From Amphimedon queenslandica (Eukaryota; Porifera; Demospongiae; Haplosclerida; Niphatidae): 64,000 nt of DNA. The notes below the pieces were generated by a model that was not told the origin of the DNA, searched no databases, and was given only the letters and a program-made list of their open reading frames with translations. A program made the position numbers and the translations under genes. Position 1 is the first letter of the stretch. Each line of letters starts with the position of its first letter. Below, one piece after another: positions 1 to 9,817 of this stretch. The DNA lies in NCBI RefSeq assembly GCF_000090795.2, contig NW_003546460.1, forward strand, positions 1-64,000. Reading direction: 5' to 3'.

Positions 1-316
1 CAGTCACTTCATTTTGCTGACGACTATACTCCTTTGACTGCTGCTCGTGGTAAGCACGTTTGGAGACCAACAGTACTTGCTCGGATACCAACACTAGTTG
101 TTTGGAGACCGACGGTACTCACTTGGATACCAACGTTACTTGTTCTGGTCGATGTGTTCGTTTTCCTGATCGACTCTATATTTGATCATTTGTATCGACT
201 GTTCGTCTGGCGGGGGAGTACTGTAGTGACATCACAGAACTCATAAATATTCATGATCTTATTTTGTATATATATTGCATGCTGTATTATTAAAGATCAG
301 TGTTTGGGTGTCAACA
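1..316 (+). mobile_element. 3' end of a Ty3/gypsy-type LTR retrotransposon (fragment)
   Basis: One frame ends with SGRCVRFPDRLYI and a stop near 174. This resembles the arginine/proline tail (R..R.PDRL) often seen at the C-terminus of gypsy polyproteins. It is followed at about 211-220 by a purine-rich GGCGGGGGAG tract like a polypurine tract, and then by TGTAGTG at 222, a plausible LTR start. A possible LTR end (TCAACA) lies at 311-316, giving a very short LTR; the true end could lie further right, up to about 410. The rest of the element lies outside the window. Polyprotein identity is inferred from this short tail only. Confidence 0.45.
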
Positions 317-414
317 CGAGGTATATAGTGATCTCCCTCTCTCTGGGCGCAACAACCAGCCTTGCCTGTCAATAGCCAGCACTTACACATAGCATCCCAT
401 ATACCAATTGCTAT

Positions 415-945
415 AAGTCATCATTGTCTCTATCATTTCTGTTACGAAGGCTAGATCAGGTTTGATTGGTGGATTAGAATAAAGCATTTCATTTAACTAT
501 AATGATATAATAATTAAAAATGATTATTATTGATTACACTTACTCTCCTATCTAAGTCTTCTCTCTTTAATCTCTCTTCTTCGCTAAACACCTGTGCAAT
601 AAATAATACAATAAAATTTAAAAAAATTTTTTTTAAATCCAATTTTGATCAGAATCAGCTCAAACTTTCTACGCAACATAAGTACATGTATATGCATCAG
701 AAAATGTAGTAAAAATGGCAAATTCTCTCCTTTTCATTTTTGACAAAAATTTGGCCCATGACCATGTACTACATACAGGGACTTTGGCCCATTTTGGAGC
801 AACTTTAAAATTACTAAAAAAAATTAAATTTGCATAATACAGTAATAAATTACATATATAATAATAAAATAACATGTACATGTAAATGCCATTCTCTCTC
901 ACCTCTTCAATGGGCTCAGGGTCAGAATTCATCCAATCAAATAAT
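415..945 (-). pseudogene. Truncated copy of the mitochondrial-type gene at 4683-6139
   Basis: This stretch matches 5096-5820 closely, including introns. It holds a copy of exon 4 (417-495, lacking its last bases and donor), a copy of exon 3 (about 543-590) and the start of exon 2 (about 895-944, encoding WMNSDPEPIEE). Exons 1, 5 and 6 are missing, so it cannot encode the full protein. Its intron holds one unit of the 186-bp repeat where the intact gene has two. The match stops abruptly at about 945, where POMP-like sequence begins. Confidence 0.8.
640..830. repeat. 186-bp-family repeat unit, single copy
   Basis: It contains CTTTCTACGCAACATAAG, CATCAGAAAATGTAGTAA and a decayed palindromic core (GTACTACATACAGGGAC). 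It lies in the intron of the truncated gene copy. Compare the array at 14180-15300. Confidence 0.8.
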
Positions 946-1165
946 TTCCGTTTAAACCCACTTGAAGCAAGTGAAGCAAACCAACCTCATTAATATTCAT
1001 TGATCTCATATTTATTCATAGCCTCAATCAATGATTCTATTTTTAACTTAATTTATTTTTAGTTTGCTGCTAATCATGAGGCTTTTGTAATGCAGTCGCT
1101 GCGTAACAGTCAAGGACTACATGCTCCTCTGAGGTTGGAAATGGAGAGAAAGATGGCTAGCAAAG

Positions 1166-1476
1166 CAGGGGCGTAGCTGAGGTAGGGCCTGAGGGGGCCT
1201 GGGCCCTACCATCAAAGTGGCCTTATAATTATATTCATTGAAATTATAACCCAAAAAATTATATTCATTGTTCTTACAATAACAAAAGGGGGTGGCTGAT
1301 AACCACAGCTCTTTTTAAAGCTATATACAATGATAATTTCACTCTGATTTCGCTCAGCTTGCAGAAAAATGCTTCCCTTTTGCTGCGTAAAAGGGGTGTG
1401 GCCAAAATCGCGGCGCGCTTCGCACGCCATTTTGTCTCCTTGCCCTACCATCACCCAAGGTCCAGCTACGCCCCTG
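1166..1476. mobile_element. Non-autonomous hAT-type MITE with 8-bp target duplication
   Basis: Terminal inverted repeats CAGGGGCGTAGCT (1166-1178) and AGCTACGCCCCTG (1464-1476) are perfect. They are flanked by the direct repeat TAGCAAAG at 1158-1165 and 1477-1484. The 8-bp duplication and CAGGGGCG termini fit hAT elements. There is no transposase ORF in its 311 bp. It sits on the POMP-like splice donor. Confidence 0.88.
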
Positions 1477-1590
1477 TAGCAAAGTAAAGGCATACCATAA
1501 AATCATGTTTATTTTGAGTTATGTAATTTTGTATAGCAATGAGACATACTAAATTTAGAATTGCTAATAAATCCTTTTCGTTTCAGTATA

Positions 1591-1994
1591 GACCACCCTA
1601 GGCGTGAATTGGAAAAGTTATGAATTTCATTAATTTTATATACGGTACCTGCCCACACATCATAATTGGCCGCCATTTTGGTTGGCAAGTTTATTATGGA
1701 AGTCAATGGAGGCACGAAGAAAATGCCTCACTTACCTGCTGTAGCTCTATCAATAGCTAAAAAGCGCTTGCTATAAGAAAGAACAGCTGCCTCTAAGCTT
1801 CTCCTGTCAAGGATTTGGTCAAATTTGGTCCAGAAATCTTAATACAGGTTTGTTTTTATGTCGGCCCGTTTGTTCTCCATTGAAAGTTGCCAACCAAAAT
1901 GGCGGCCGGAATTTATTTCATTCTAAACCACGCCTTACAACCGTAAAAATTTCTAATAATCTTCCTACGCATTCAATTCTCGCCTAGGGTGGTC
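1591..1994. mobile_element. TA-flanked MITE with terminal and subterminal inverted repeats
   Basis: GACCACCCTAGGCG at 1591-1604 is matched inverted at 1981-1994 (CGCCTAGGGTGGTC), with TA on both sides, as in Tc1/mariner-type insertions. A second perfect inverted pair, GGCCGCCATTTTGGTTGGCA (about 1669) and its complement (about 1889), lies inside. It has no coding capacity and lies in the last-but-one intron of the POMP-like gene. Confidence 0.75.
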
Positions 1995-2469
1995 TATTAA
2001 CATATTGGGATAAATGGGCAGCATATAAAAATTTTCAATATCTAAATTTTCCATCCTGCATTTTATAACCACCAGATTTATGGTTTCATTTACTTTACTC
2101 GTTCCTTTCTATCCCTCCCTCTCCTTCAGATACAGCGTATTCCTCCATTAGAGAGCAGTATGATTGCACTGGAGACATTGCTGGGTCAAGATGAGACCAT
2201 TTCTGTTGAAGAACTGTTAGACAGTGAGTGATGTCATAATATGATGTAATGTGATGTCATGTTGTATCTATTTATAGATCCGTCTGATTCTCCTGTGCTG
2301 GTCAATGGACGTGCAGTAATGGAGAAAAGACTTAAAATGTTTTAACTTGTAGCACATCACTATTGTTATTATTATTAAACTTACAAGAGGAAATAAATCA
2401 CTAAGAGTACTAACTAAGTCACTAATAACTGTATTGTGTTCATTAGCTATTAAAAAGTCTTGAGGTTTT

Positions 2470-4367
2470 TCAATCACTTTCATCAGATTTGTTCTGTACT
2501 ACATTTGCAACTCCAGCTCCAATTCCGACGGTTGCAACACCAATTTCTACGGCTGCAGCACCAACACCAGCAAGACCAGCACCATAAATCCCCCCAGCAA
2601 TTGCTCCACCCATGACTCCACCAGCTACAGCTCCGGCTAAGGTACCAAGTCCTGGTGTAGCTGCAGTACCGAGAGCACCACCTGCTTGAATTCCTGAAGC
2701 AACGCCACCAACAACAGCTCCAACAGCTCCTCCTCCTAGCCCACCCATCATTAATGTTTCCCAGATCTTGCTTTTTATTGAACGAACAAACGGTTTTGCT
2801 TCATCTTTGCATCTGTCCTCACATAAGTCCCATAGTTCTTTAATCCAATTATCACTTGTAGGTAACTCCTTTCGCTTGCCATCTTTCTTTTTCTTTCCGC
2901 AAGTTATGCAGCTTGGTATTTTGTTAGCAACCCTTTCATTTATACCAATTTCTTTAAGCACTTCTTTTATCCTGCGTTCAATTCTTGCCCGCTGTGCCAC
3001 CAATTCATCCTTAATTTCTTCCTTTGAATCTTCTGTCAAGCTACCATCAGTAGCAAACTCAGGTTCACATCTCATTTGGTATTCATCACCAAAAGTAAAG
3101 ACAAGAACAGACAAATCAATCAAATTGTTACCCATGTTGTCAACAAGGACTTTTAGCTCTTTTACGGTTGCATCATCAATCCTGTCATACAGCTTGTGAC
3201 ATATCAGCACCACGTCTACAGTTTTGATTTTAGTAATAGACTCCATAGTTTTCCAGTCAGTTACTGAAGGGTCACCAAATCCTCGTGTATCAAATATTGT
3301 GACACCTACGTCTCCAATTTTGCATTTGTGCTTTTCAATTGGATCATGACGAGTTTGCTGATCTGACCGACCAACTGTTGCTACTTTCTTCCCCAGCATT
3401 TCATTGATCAATGAAGACTTTCCACTTCCATTGTGACCAACCACAAGTATCTTCATCTTTCGTTTGATTTTGAGATCTCGTTTGTGTAGAGATTTGTGGT
3501 TTTCTATGATTATAAATCAAAAGATTATTAGATCTATACAATGGCCTCATGAATCATGCAAGTTTAAAATTAGCATTTAAAAAATTTATATGAATTAAAG
3601 GGACACATGCACGGAAGCACGTCATCTTGAAAAACTGGCCCGTTTTTCAAGATGACATCATTAATGATGACGTTTAGTGTTGATAACTATTCATAACGTG
3701 CGGCCGCGCCCCTAATAATTAAGGCAAAATGGCTACTCGAGTGGCTACTTGTAAATATTCCTGGTGTTTCTTCACTAAAAAGAGTATCTTGGGGTGGCAA
3801 AAGAGCTAATTCTGTTCGAGAGAAGTGTTCTACAGATGCCTACTCCTGGTTCTGCGACTGATTGCTGTCTCTACTCTCTACGCGTGTCTAAACACGTGCC
3901 ATAACTATTAATTAATGATCTGTTGCACGCCCAATTTAATGTTTACTTCCTCTACAGTAACGTGTGCATTCTATTTCCGTGAATGTGTCCCTTTAATTAA
4001 GCTTAGTAAACTGACTCGAAAAAATGCATGATGACTACATGATCTTACCAAGTCTCTGGTCCATTTCCTTTACAAGCCCTCTAAGCCCCTGATCACTTAG
4101 CTTCTCTAACACAGCATCAAACTTCCTTGGATCCTGTTGTACACTTACATGAGCAGCAGTCATGATTGCATTAGCACGAAAATAGGGAGCCTGTGTTGTG
4201 TTGGAGGCACTACTCATTGTAGTTGATGATATAATGTCAGAGGCACAGAAGTCTCTAGCTAGAGGGGTAATGCTATCAGGAAGGTTGCTAAGTACATCGC
4301 AAATTTTGTGGAGATACTCATGAAGGACCTCATACTCGGGAGTACTCTTGCTATGGAATGACGCCAT
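2470..4367 (-). CDS. CARD-like domain fused to a GIMAP/AIG1-like GTPase
   Basis: Two exons: 4049-4367 and 2470-3503, joined in phase (CTT G|AA AAC) to give 450 residues. Residues 1-105 look alpha-helical and resemble the death-fold (CARD-type) domains of metazoan innate-immune proteins; the last part (RANAIMTAAH..VQQDPRKFDAVLEKL) is typical. From residue 123 a GTPase follows: the P-loop GHNGSGKSS, DTRGFGD as switch II, and FTFGDE at the G4 position. About 85 C-terminal residues are a glycine-zipper-like hydrophobic stretch that could insert into membranes. Known family: AIG1/GIMAP-type septin-like GTPases; the exact subfamily is unresolved. The start at 4367 is the first ATG of an exon that ends in a good donor. 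The two-exon joining is inferred and needs transcript support. Confidence 0.8.
3599..3992. mobile_element. TTAA-flanked MITE inside the CARD-GTPase intron
   Basis: AGGGACACATGCACGGAA (3599-3616) is matched inverted by TTCCGTGAATGTGTCCCT (3975-3992) with one mismatch. TTAA lies at 3595-3598 and 3993-3996, the target duplication of piggyBac-type elements. Inside the left end is a perfect 15-bp hairpin (GTCATCTTGAAAAAC at 3621-3635, its complement at 3642-3656, 6-base loop). No ORF. It fills most of the 545-bp intron. Confidence 0.85.
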
Positions 4368-4682
4368 TCGTAAGGGCCAAGTACGTTGATGATGTAACGG
4401 TAATGAAATTTATAAAATAAACAAGTATATATATTTTTTGAGCAGCCCCCTTAATGCTTCAAATTCTTCTAGTAAACTGAGCTACATAAATTACCTTAAG
4501 AGTGAAGACTATAGTATACGATGTAAATGATCTAAGCAGGCACAACATAAAGAAATGGTCAAAATACAAATGTAGATCTAAAATTGGCCAAGTGAGAAAA
4601 TGTCACCTCATTCTGTTATTCTGTTATTATTATTAATAAATTAAATATCATTGTCTATGTGTGTGTGCTGGCTTGTGATCAT
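4368..4682. other. Intergenic spacer, no gene seen
   Basis: This AT-rich spacer lies between the start of the CARD-GTPase gene and the 3' end of the next minus-strand gene. It presumably holds the promoter of the first and the polyadenylation site of the second. No motif was clear enough to call. Confidence 0.6.
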
Positions 4683-6139
4683 CTACTCATAATATGAATC
4701 TCTATGAGCCTTTTCCAAATATGCCTCCACCTAGTGAAGGGAGAGGAAGTGAAAGAGAAGAAACTAACAAAATACAATACAATACATGACTCAACAACTA
4801 TTGCAACAATCTTGAAATCTTGGGTTGTGGCATAATAATGATGATTGTTTGGATTACCTTTTCCTTGAATTCTTTGTCAGGTGTTAGTTTTAATTCCGGC
4901 ATTACAAGGTACCAATTCTCTACAGCTATCCTAAGGGAAGGGATAAAAAAGTATGCAATACTTGTCACTGTAAAACAGTATTTACATGTAGATATAACCA
5001 TTAACTTCATTACAATGATACCAATGGAATTACAAATAGTATGCTCCACCCATGGGTGGAGTAAGTTATTAAGTTAGTATTATACCTGTCATTAAAAGTC
5101 ATCATTGTCTCTATCATTTCTGTTACGAAGGCTAGATCAGGTTTGATTGGTGGATTAGAATAAAGCATTTCGTTTAACTATAATGATATAATAATTAAAA
5201 ATGATTATTATTGATTACACTTACTCTTCTGTCTAAGTCTTCTCTCTTTAATCTCTCTTCCTCACTAAACACCTGTGCAATGAATAATACAATAAAATTT
5301 TAAAATTCATAAAAATCCAATTTTGATCAGAATCAGTTCAAACTTTCTACGCAACATAAGTACATGTATATGCATCAGAAAATGTAATAAAAATGGAGAA
5401 TTCTCACCTTTTCATTTTTGGCGAAATTTGGCCCGTGACCCTGTACTATAGTACAGGGACTTTTAACCGATTTTTGAGAAACTTTAAAAATTTGTAAAAA
5501 ATCTAGTTTTGATCAGAATCAGCTCAAACTTTCTACGCAACATGAAAACATGTATATGCATCAGAAAATGTAATTAAAATGTAGAATTCTCTCCTTTTAA
5601 TTTTTGACAAAATTTGGCCCAAGACCATATAATACAGTACATGGACTTTGGCCCATTTTGGAGCAACTATAAAATTCATAAAAAATCTAAATTTGCAAAA
5701 TACATTAATAAATTACGTGTATAATAAAATGAGGTGTACATGTACATGTAAATATCATTCTCTCACTTCTTCAATGGGTTCAGGGTCAGAATTCATCCAG
5801 TCAAAGAACCTCCTTATATACCCACGGTCCATTCTATCACTAATCTTCTTTTCTTCCGGCGTGAGAGTTACTTCAATGTCTTTACTAGAATACTGACGAT
5901 ACAAAATGGGTGTGGCTTGAGGTATATAATATCCTATTACAAATAAAGCATCACAAATTTACAACAATATTGAAGAGTACAATCCTCTTTATATAGCTTC
6001 TATGGTTTATTTCTCTCTTTCCTTCCCTTATCCTTCTCTTACTAGTGATTGCTCTTCCTCTAAATAAAGGACCAATAGCTCTAGAGCTCCACAAGGAGGA
6101 CTTTAAAACAGATGTCAATCTCCAAGAGACGGCCGCCAT
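4683..6139 (-). CDS. Small protein with a mitochondrial-type N-terminus, unrecognised
   Basis: Six exons with matching phases: 6043-6139, 5767-5933, 5225-5272, 5086-5177, 4858-4930 and 4683-4730, giving 174 residues. The first ~32 residues are rich in Arg/Ser/Leu with no acidic residue (MAAVSWRLTSVLKSSLWSSR...), as in a mitochondrial targeting peptide. The rest is charged and helical (TPEEKKISDRMDRGYIRRFFDWM; SEEERLKREDLDRR; VEAYLEKAHRDSYYE). A mitochondrial ribosomal or assembly-factor role is possible, but no family was recognised. The ATG at 6139 sits in GGCGGCC context, 98 bp from the GNPDA start on the other strand. A partial copy lies at 415-945. The intron between exons 2 and 3 holds two units of the 186-bp repeat. 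Confidence 0.8.
5320..5690. repeat. Two tandem units of the 186-bp repeat
   Basis: Two units in an intron of the mitochondrial-type gene. The first core is CTGTACTATAGTACAGGGAC (about 5441); the second is decayed (about 5628). Each carries CTTTCTACGCAACAT and CATCAGAAAATGTAAT. Confidence 0.85.
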
Positions 6140-6237
6140 TTTGTTTTGAAGATCACGTGATACAACTTAACCACACCTACAACTGATTTATTAACTACTG
6201 ATTAATTAACTAGCTTTAATAACCAGCAAGGGGTAAG
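6140..6237. promoter_or_regulatory. Bidirectional promoter, 98 bp
   Basis: Only 98 bp separate the start codons of the minus-strand mitochondrial-type gene and of GNPDA on the plus strand, so both 5' UTRs and core promoters must lie here or inside the genes. No TATA box was identified with confidence. Confidence 0.5.
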
Positions 6238-7234
6238 ATGCGTCTCGTAATCTTGGACGATTATGATTCTGCAAGCGAATGGGCTGCAAAATACGTGAGG
6301 AACAGAATAAAAGAATTCAATCCTGGACCGGACAAACCCTTTGTACTAGGACTACCAACAGGTAACCAATAAAAATTACTAAAAGACTGAGCCACGCCCC
6401 TTTCCTCCACCCACGCACAGGCAGCACCCCAATAGGCATGTACAAGAAACTGATCCAGTTCCATAAAGAGGGTCAGCTCTCATTTGAGCACGTGATCACG
6501 TTTAACATGGACGAGTACGTGGGACTAGCAGTGGAGCATCCTGAGAGTTACCATAGCTACATGTGGGACAACTTCTTCAAGCACATTAACATTAAACCCG
6601 AACACGCCCACATATTGGATGGCAACGCCACCGATCTTGTAGCTGAATGCGACCGATTTGAAGAAGAAATTAAGAAAGTGGGAGGAGTTGAATTATTTAT
6701 CGGAGGTATAGCTATTATAATGATATGCGTACATGCGTTCACTCATGCATTCACAGGTATTGGACCGGACGGCCATATTGCATTCAATGAGCCAGGGTCC
6801 TCACTGTCCTCTAGGACTCGTATCAAGTCCCTAGCCGTTGATACGATACTCGCTAACGCAAAGTTTTTTGGTAACGATATTTCTAAAGTTCCCAAAGCAG
6901 CACTAACAGTCGGAGTGGGGACTGTAATGGATGCCAGAGAGGTAGGCGTGACTTGTAATTAATAACTAGTACTTAATAACTATTAATAACTATCCTATAG
7001 GTGATGATAGTTATCACAGGTGCTCATAAATCCTTTGCTTTGTATAAAGCAGTTGAGGAAGGTGTTAGTCATATGTGGACAGTATCTGCTTTCCAATATC
7101 ATAAAAAGTGTACCATAGTCTGTGATGAAGATGCTACGTTAGAGCTGAGAGTTAAAACGGTTAAGTATTTCAAGGGATTGATGGAAGTGCATAACCAGCT
7201 GGTAAAGGACCTTGACGTGAAGGAAACACAATAA
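6238..7234 (+). CDS. GNPDA: Glucosamine-6-phosphate deaminase (isomerase)
   Basis: Four exons: 6238-6361, 6421-6705, 6757-6941 and 7001-7234, joined in phase to 275 residues, close to the animal enzymes. It converts glucosamine-6-phosphate to fructose-6-phosphate and ammonia in the cytosol, linking amino-sugar breakdown to glycolysis. Visible landmarks: LGLPTGSTP (phosphate loop), FNMDEYVGL (Asp acting on C2) and [16 protein letters not shown] (catalytic Asp, His and Glu), then [29 protein letters not shown]. All expected catalytic residues are present. The protein starts [17 protein letters not shown], as expected for the family. It is head to head with the gene at 4683-6139 and convergent with the coiled-coil gene, ending 101 bp away. 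Confidence 0.95.
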
Positions 7235-7335
7235 CTAGTGTTGTTGTTTTTGTATAACTAGTATTGTTGTTGTTGTTGTTGTTTATTAAGTGAATTGTTT
7301 GCTACAAATTTTGTATAATAATTATTATTTATTAG

Positions 7336-9750
7336 TTATTTTCCTCGTAATATTTTCATTTTTGAAGCAAAACTTTCATTCTCCTGCTGACTAGACTTCA
7401 ACTCCTACAGTACAAAGAATTAAAACAATCATTACTAAACTTTCTCTCTTTCCCTGACTTGTTTTAAGTGATCTATTTCTGCCGATTTCTTGTCCAATTT
7501 CTGAGAATACAGCCTCCGTACCTGATCCATCTATTAATAGTAACAGAGGGCATTACATCATCTTTAATTGCTACTATATTTACTCTGTGCTGGACCTCCT
7601 CGCTTGTCAACATACAAGAATGGGAACGTCTTCTGTGTCTTTGCTTGGACGATTTATATTCCTTTGAAAAATATTAAACTTGCATAAAAACTAAAATAAG
7701 CTACTTTTCTTTTAGCCATTGCTTCTTGGAGTCTTTTCTCTTGGTCTAATCGCTCCAAAACTTCATTATTATAGACACCATAAGGACTCAAATCCTAATA
7801 AATTATAATAAATAAATAAAATAATTTTATATTTACTGGAACAGGTACAGGTTGAGGTACACTAGCACTCTTAGGTCTCTCGCTACTGGTCTGACCAGTT
7901 TGACTGGTTACAGGAACTGGTTTATGTCTGGCCCTGACTACCGTCAAAGCCTCATTCAATGATCCTTCAATAAACTATTAATTAATTAATAATAATTTAT
8001 AAATTAATGTTTTTAATATTTCGCACTTCGTTTCTCTCCTTTAGGATGTGTTGCCTAGCAACCTTATTCACACCTCCTAGCGGCTTAAAGTCAGGCATGT
8101 TCGGAATGTGCAACTTTTCAGACAAAAACATCAACAGGTTATTATACTAGTAAAGAAAGACAAAAATATTTAAAGAACCTTGATCTTATCATACAGCGTC
8201 TTCACTGTCTTGCAAAGCTTCTTCCAGTTCTAACTCGTACTGACTCAGCGTTCTGCTAGGTACATGACCAATCTCCATGGCAACAGACTCCACCCCTTTC
8301 CTGTTCTCCTCCTCTTTCCTCATGATTTCGTTTGTCTTCATTTCAATCAGTTCTTGTCTCAATTTAGCTAATTCCTTCAATGCGGCCTGATGACTGGGCA
8401 CTATATGATATTATTAATAACTATTAATAACTAGGGGGCGTGGTCATTACCAGGTGGGTGTGTCCTCATTAGTTCGTCTATTCTTCGTCTCATCTCGTGG
8501 AGGGCATGTTTCTGACTATCAATCACTTTTTGGTGATTGTCACCAAGACAACGGTGACCAACGGCAACCAACACATCAGGGGGCGTGTCCTCTTCCTCTT
8601 CTTTTGATAAATGGGTGTGGTCTTCTTCGACTGTTAATTTTTCTGGTGATTTTTTGGGGTGTGGTTCAGTGGGTGGAGTCTTGTTTGTAGCAGATTGGCA
8701 GAGTTCAGCTAGCGTTGATTCTCGTTGAGCTAGCTGAGATCTCAAATCACTGATCTGATCTTTATGAGATGACGTTAACTTATCTAAAAATATTAAGAAG
8801 TAAAATCTTCTCCACTCTAGCTCTTACCAATCTCTTCTTTTTGCTTTTCTTTCATTTCTTCCATTTTCAGTTCAACCTCTCTCGCTCTCTCTCTCTCTTT
8901 GTCAGAGCTTTCATTAGCATGCACCAGCTGTCTCCTGGGATACATTGGTTACCATAGCAACAAATGTACATGTACATGTGCGTACCTCAACACTTGTAGA
9001 ATGTTGTTAGTTTTACTTTGAGACGATTCACTGGAAGATTGCAACAGCTCTACAAGTAAGAAACAAGTAGGAGCAAGATATGATATACTTTTTTATGCTT
9101 AAAATTGTGTTTCTAATTTTAAATGTTGAAAGGATGGACTATTGCATGCTGTCCATGTCATTTTGTCATTTTTTGTTTTTAACTAACAAAAATATTTATT
9201 TATAACTAATGTGAATGATATCAGGGACAGAGAATCCCTTCAAAAAATTGTGTCAAGACTGAAATTGCTGACTTCTGAGCCTTATCATTTTGACCTTCAA
9301 CTCTGTCCTTATAAACCATTTTAACATTGTGAGGCTATCGTGGGGCAGACACCATAACAGCAATGAATATCATTAAAACTACAAGTACTTGTACATGTAC
9401 TTCCTTTAGCTGTTACCTAGTTCATTTTGAAGTGACTTTAGCTTCTCTTGAGTATTCATTTCTCTCTCTTTCCATCTTGTTCCTTCTTCTAATGCTCCAA
9501 TCAGTTTACCTTCCAGAGACACTATAGTACTGGCATGTTCTTGACATTGTATCTTAATGAATAAATTAATATATATATAAGTAAATAAATAAATAAATAA
9601 GTAAATAAATAATTAATGATCAATTACTTTATATTCTTGTAGTGTTCTGCTAATGTCCATTTCTCTCGTTTCATTTTGAGTCTTTATTAGTATCAGAGTG
9701 TCGCTGTGTTCCTTCTCTTCATGATGCAAACTAGCCTTCAATTTACCCTG

Positions 9751-9817
<67 letters not shown>

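Larger units (their letters stand above)
1063..2345 (+). pseudogene. POMP: POMP-like proteasome maturation protein, 3' exons, interrupted
   Basis: Three plus-strand exons join in frame: 1063-1164 (contains LRNSQGLHAPLRLEME), 2130-2223 (QRIPPLESS..LLGQDETISVEELLD) and 2278-2345 (NPSDSP...KRLKMF, stop). This is the core and C-terminus of POMP, the chaperone of 20S proteasome assembly; the family motif LRN.QGL.APL..QME is clear. A hAT-type MITE is inserted exactly at the end of the first exon. The ancestral donor AAA|GTAAAG now lies 319 bp downstream, and reading into the element meets a TAG after four codons. Splicing might survive through a GC donor at 1165-1166. The N-terminal third is not seen: FRLNPLEASEANQ at about 944-980 is a weak candidate. 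This is either a pseudogene or a gene whose first exons lie left of the window. Confidence 0.65.

Noticed and set aside
34-246. Open frame of 70 codons at the left edge
   Set aside because: The retroelement-like C-terminal tail is in another frame, and this one has repetitive WRPTVL..IPTL content with no start context or splice support.
2768-3199. 143-codon plus-strand open frame
   Set aside because: It lies wholly antisense to the GTPase exon, whose motifs are clear.
8454-8690. 78-codon plus-strand frame
   Set aside because: It is antisense to the largest coiled-coil exon (8451-8783), which is in phase with its neighbours.
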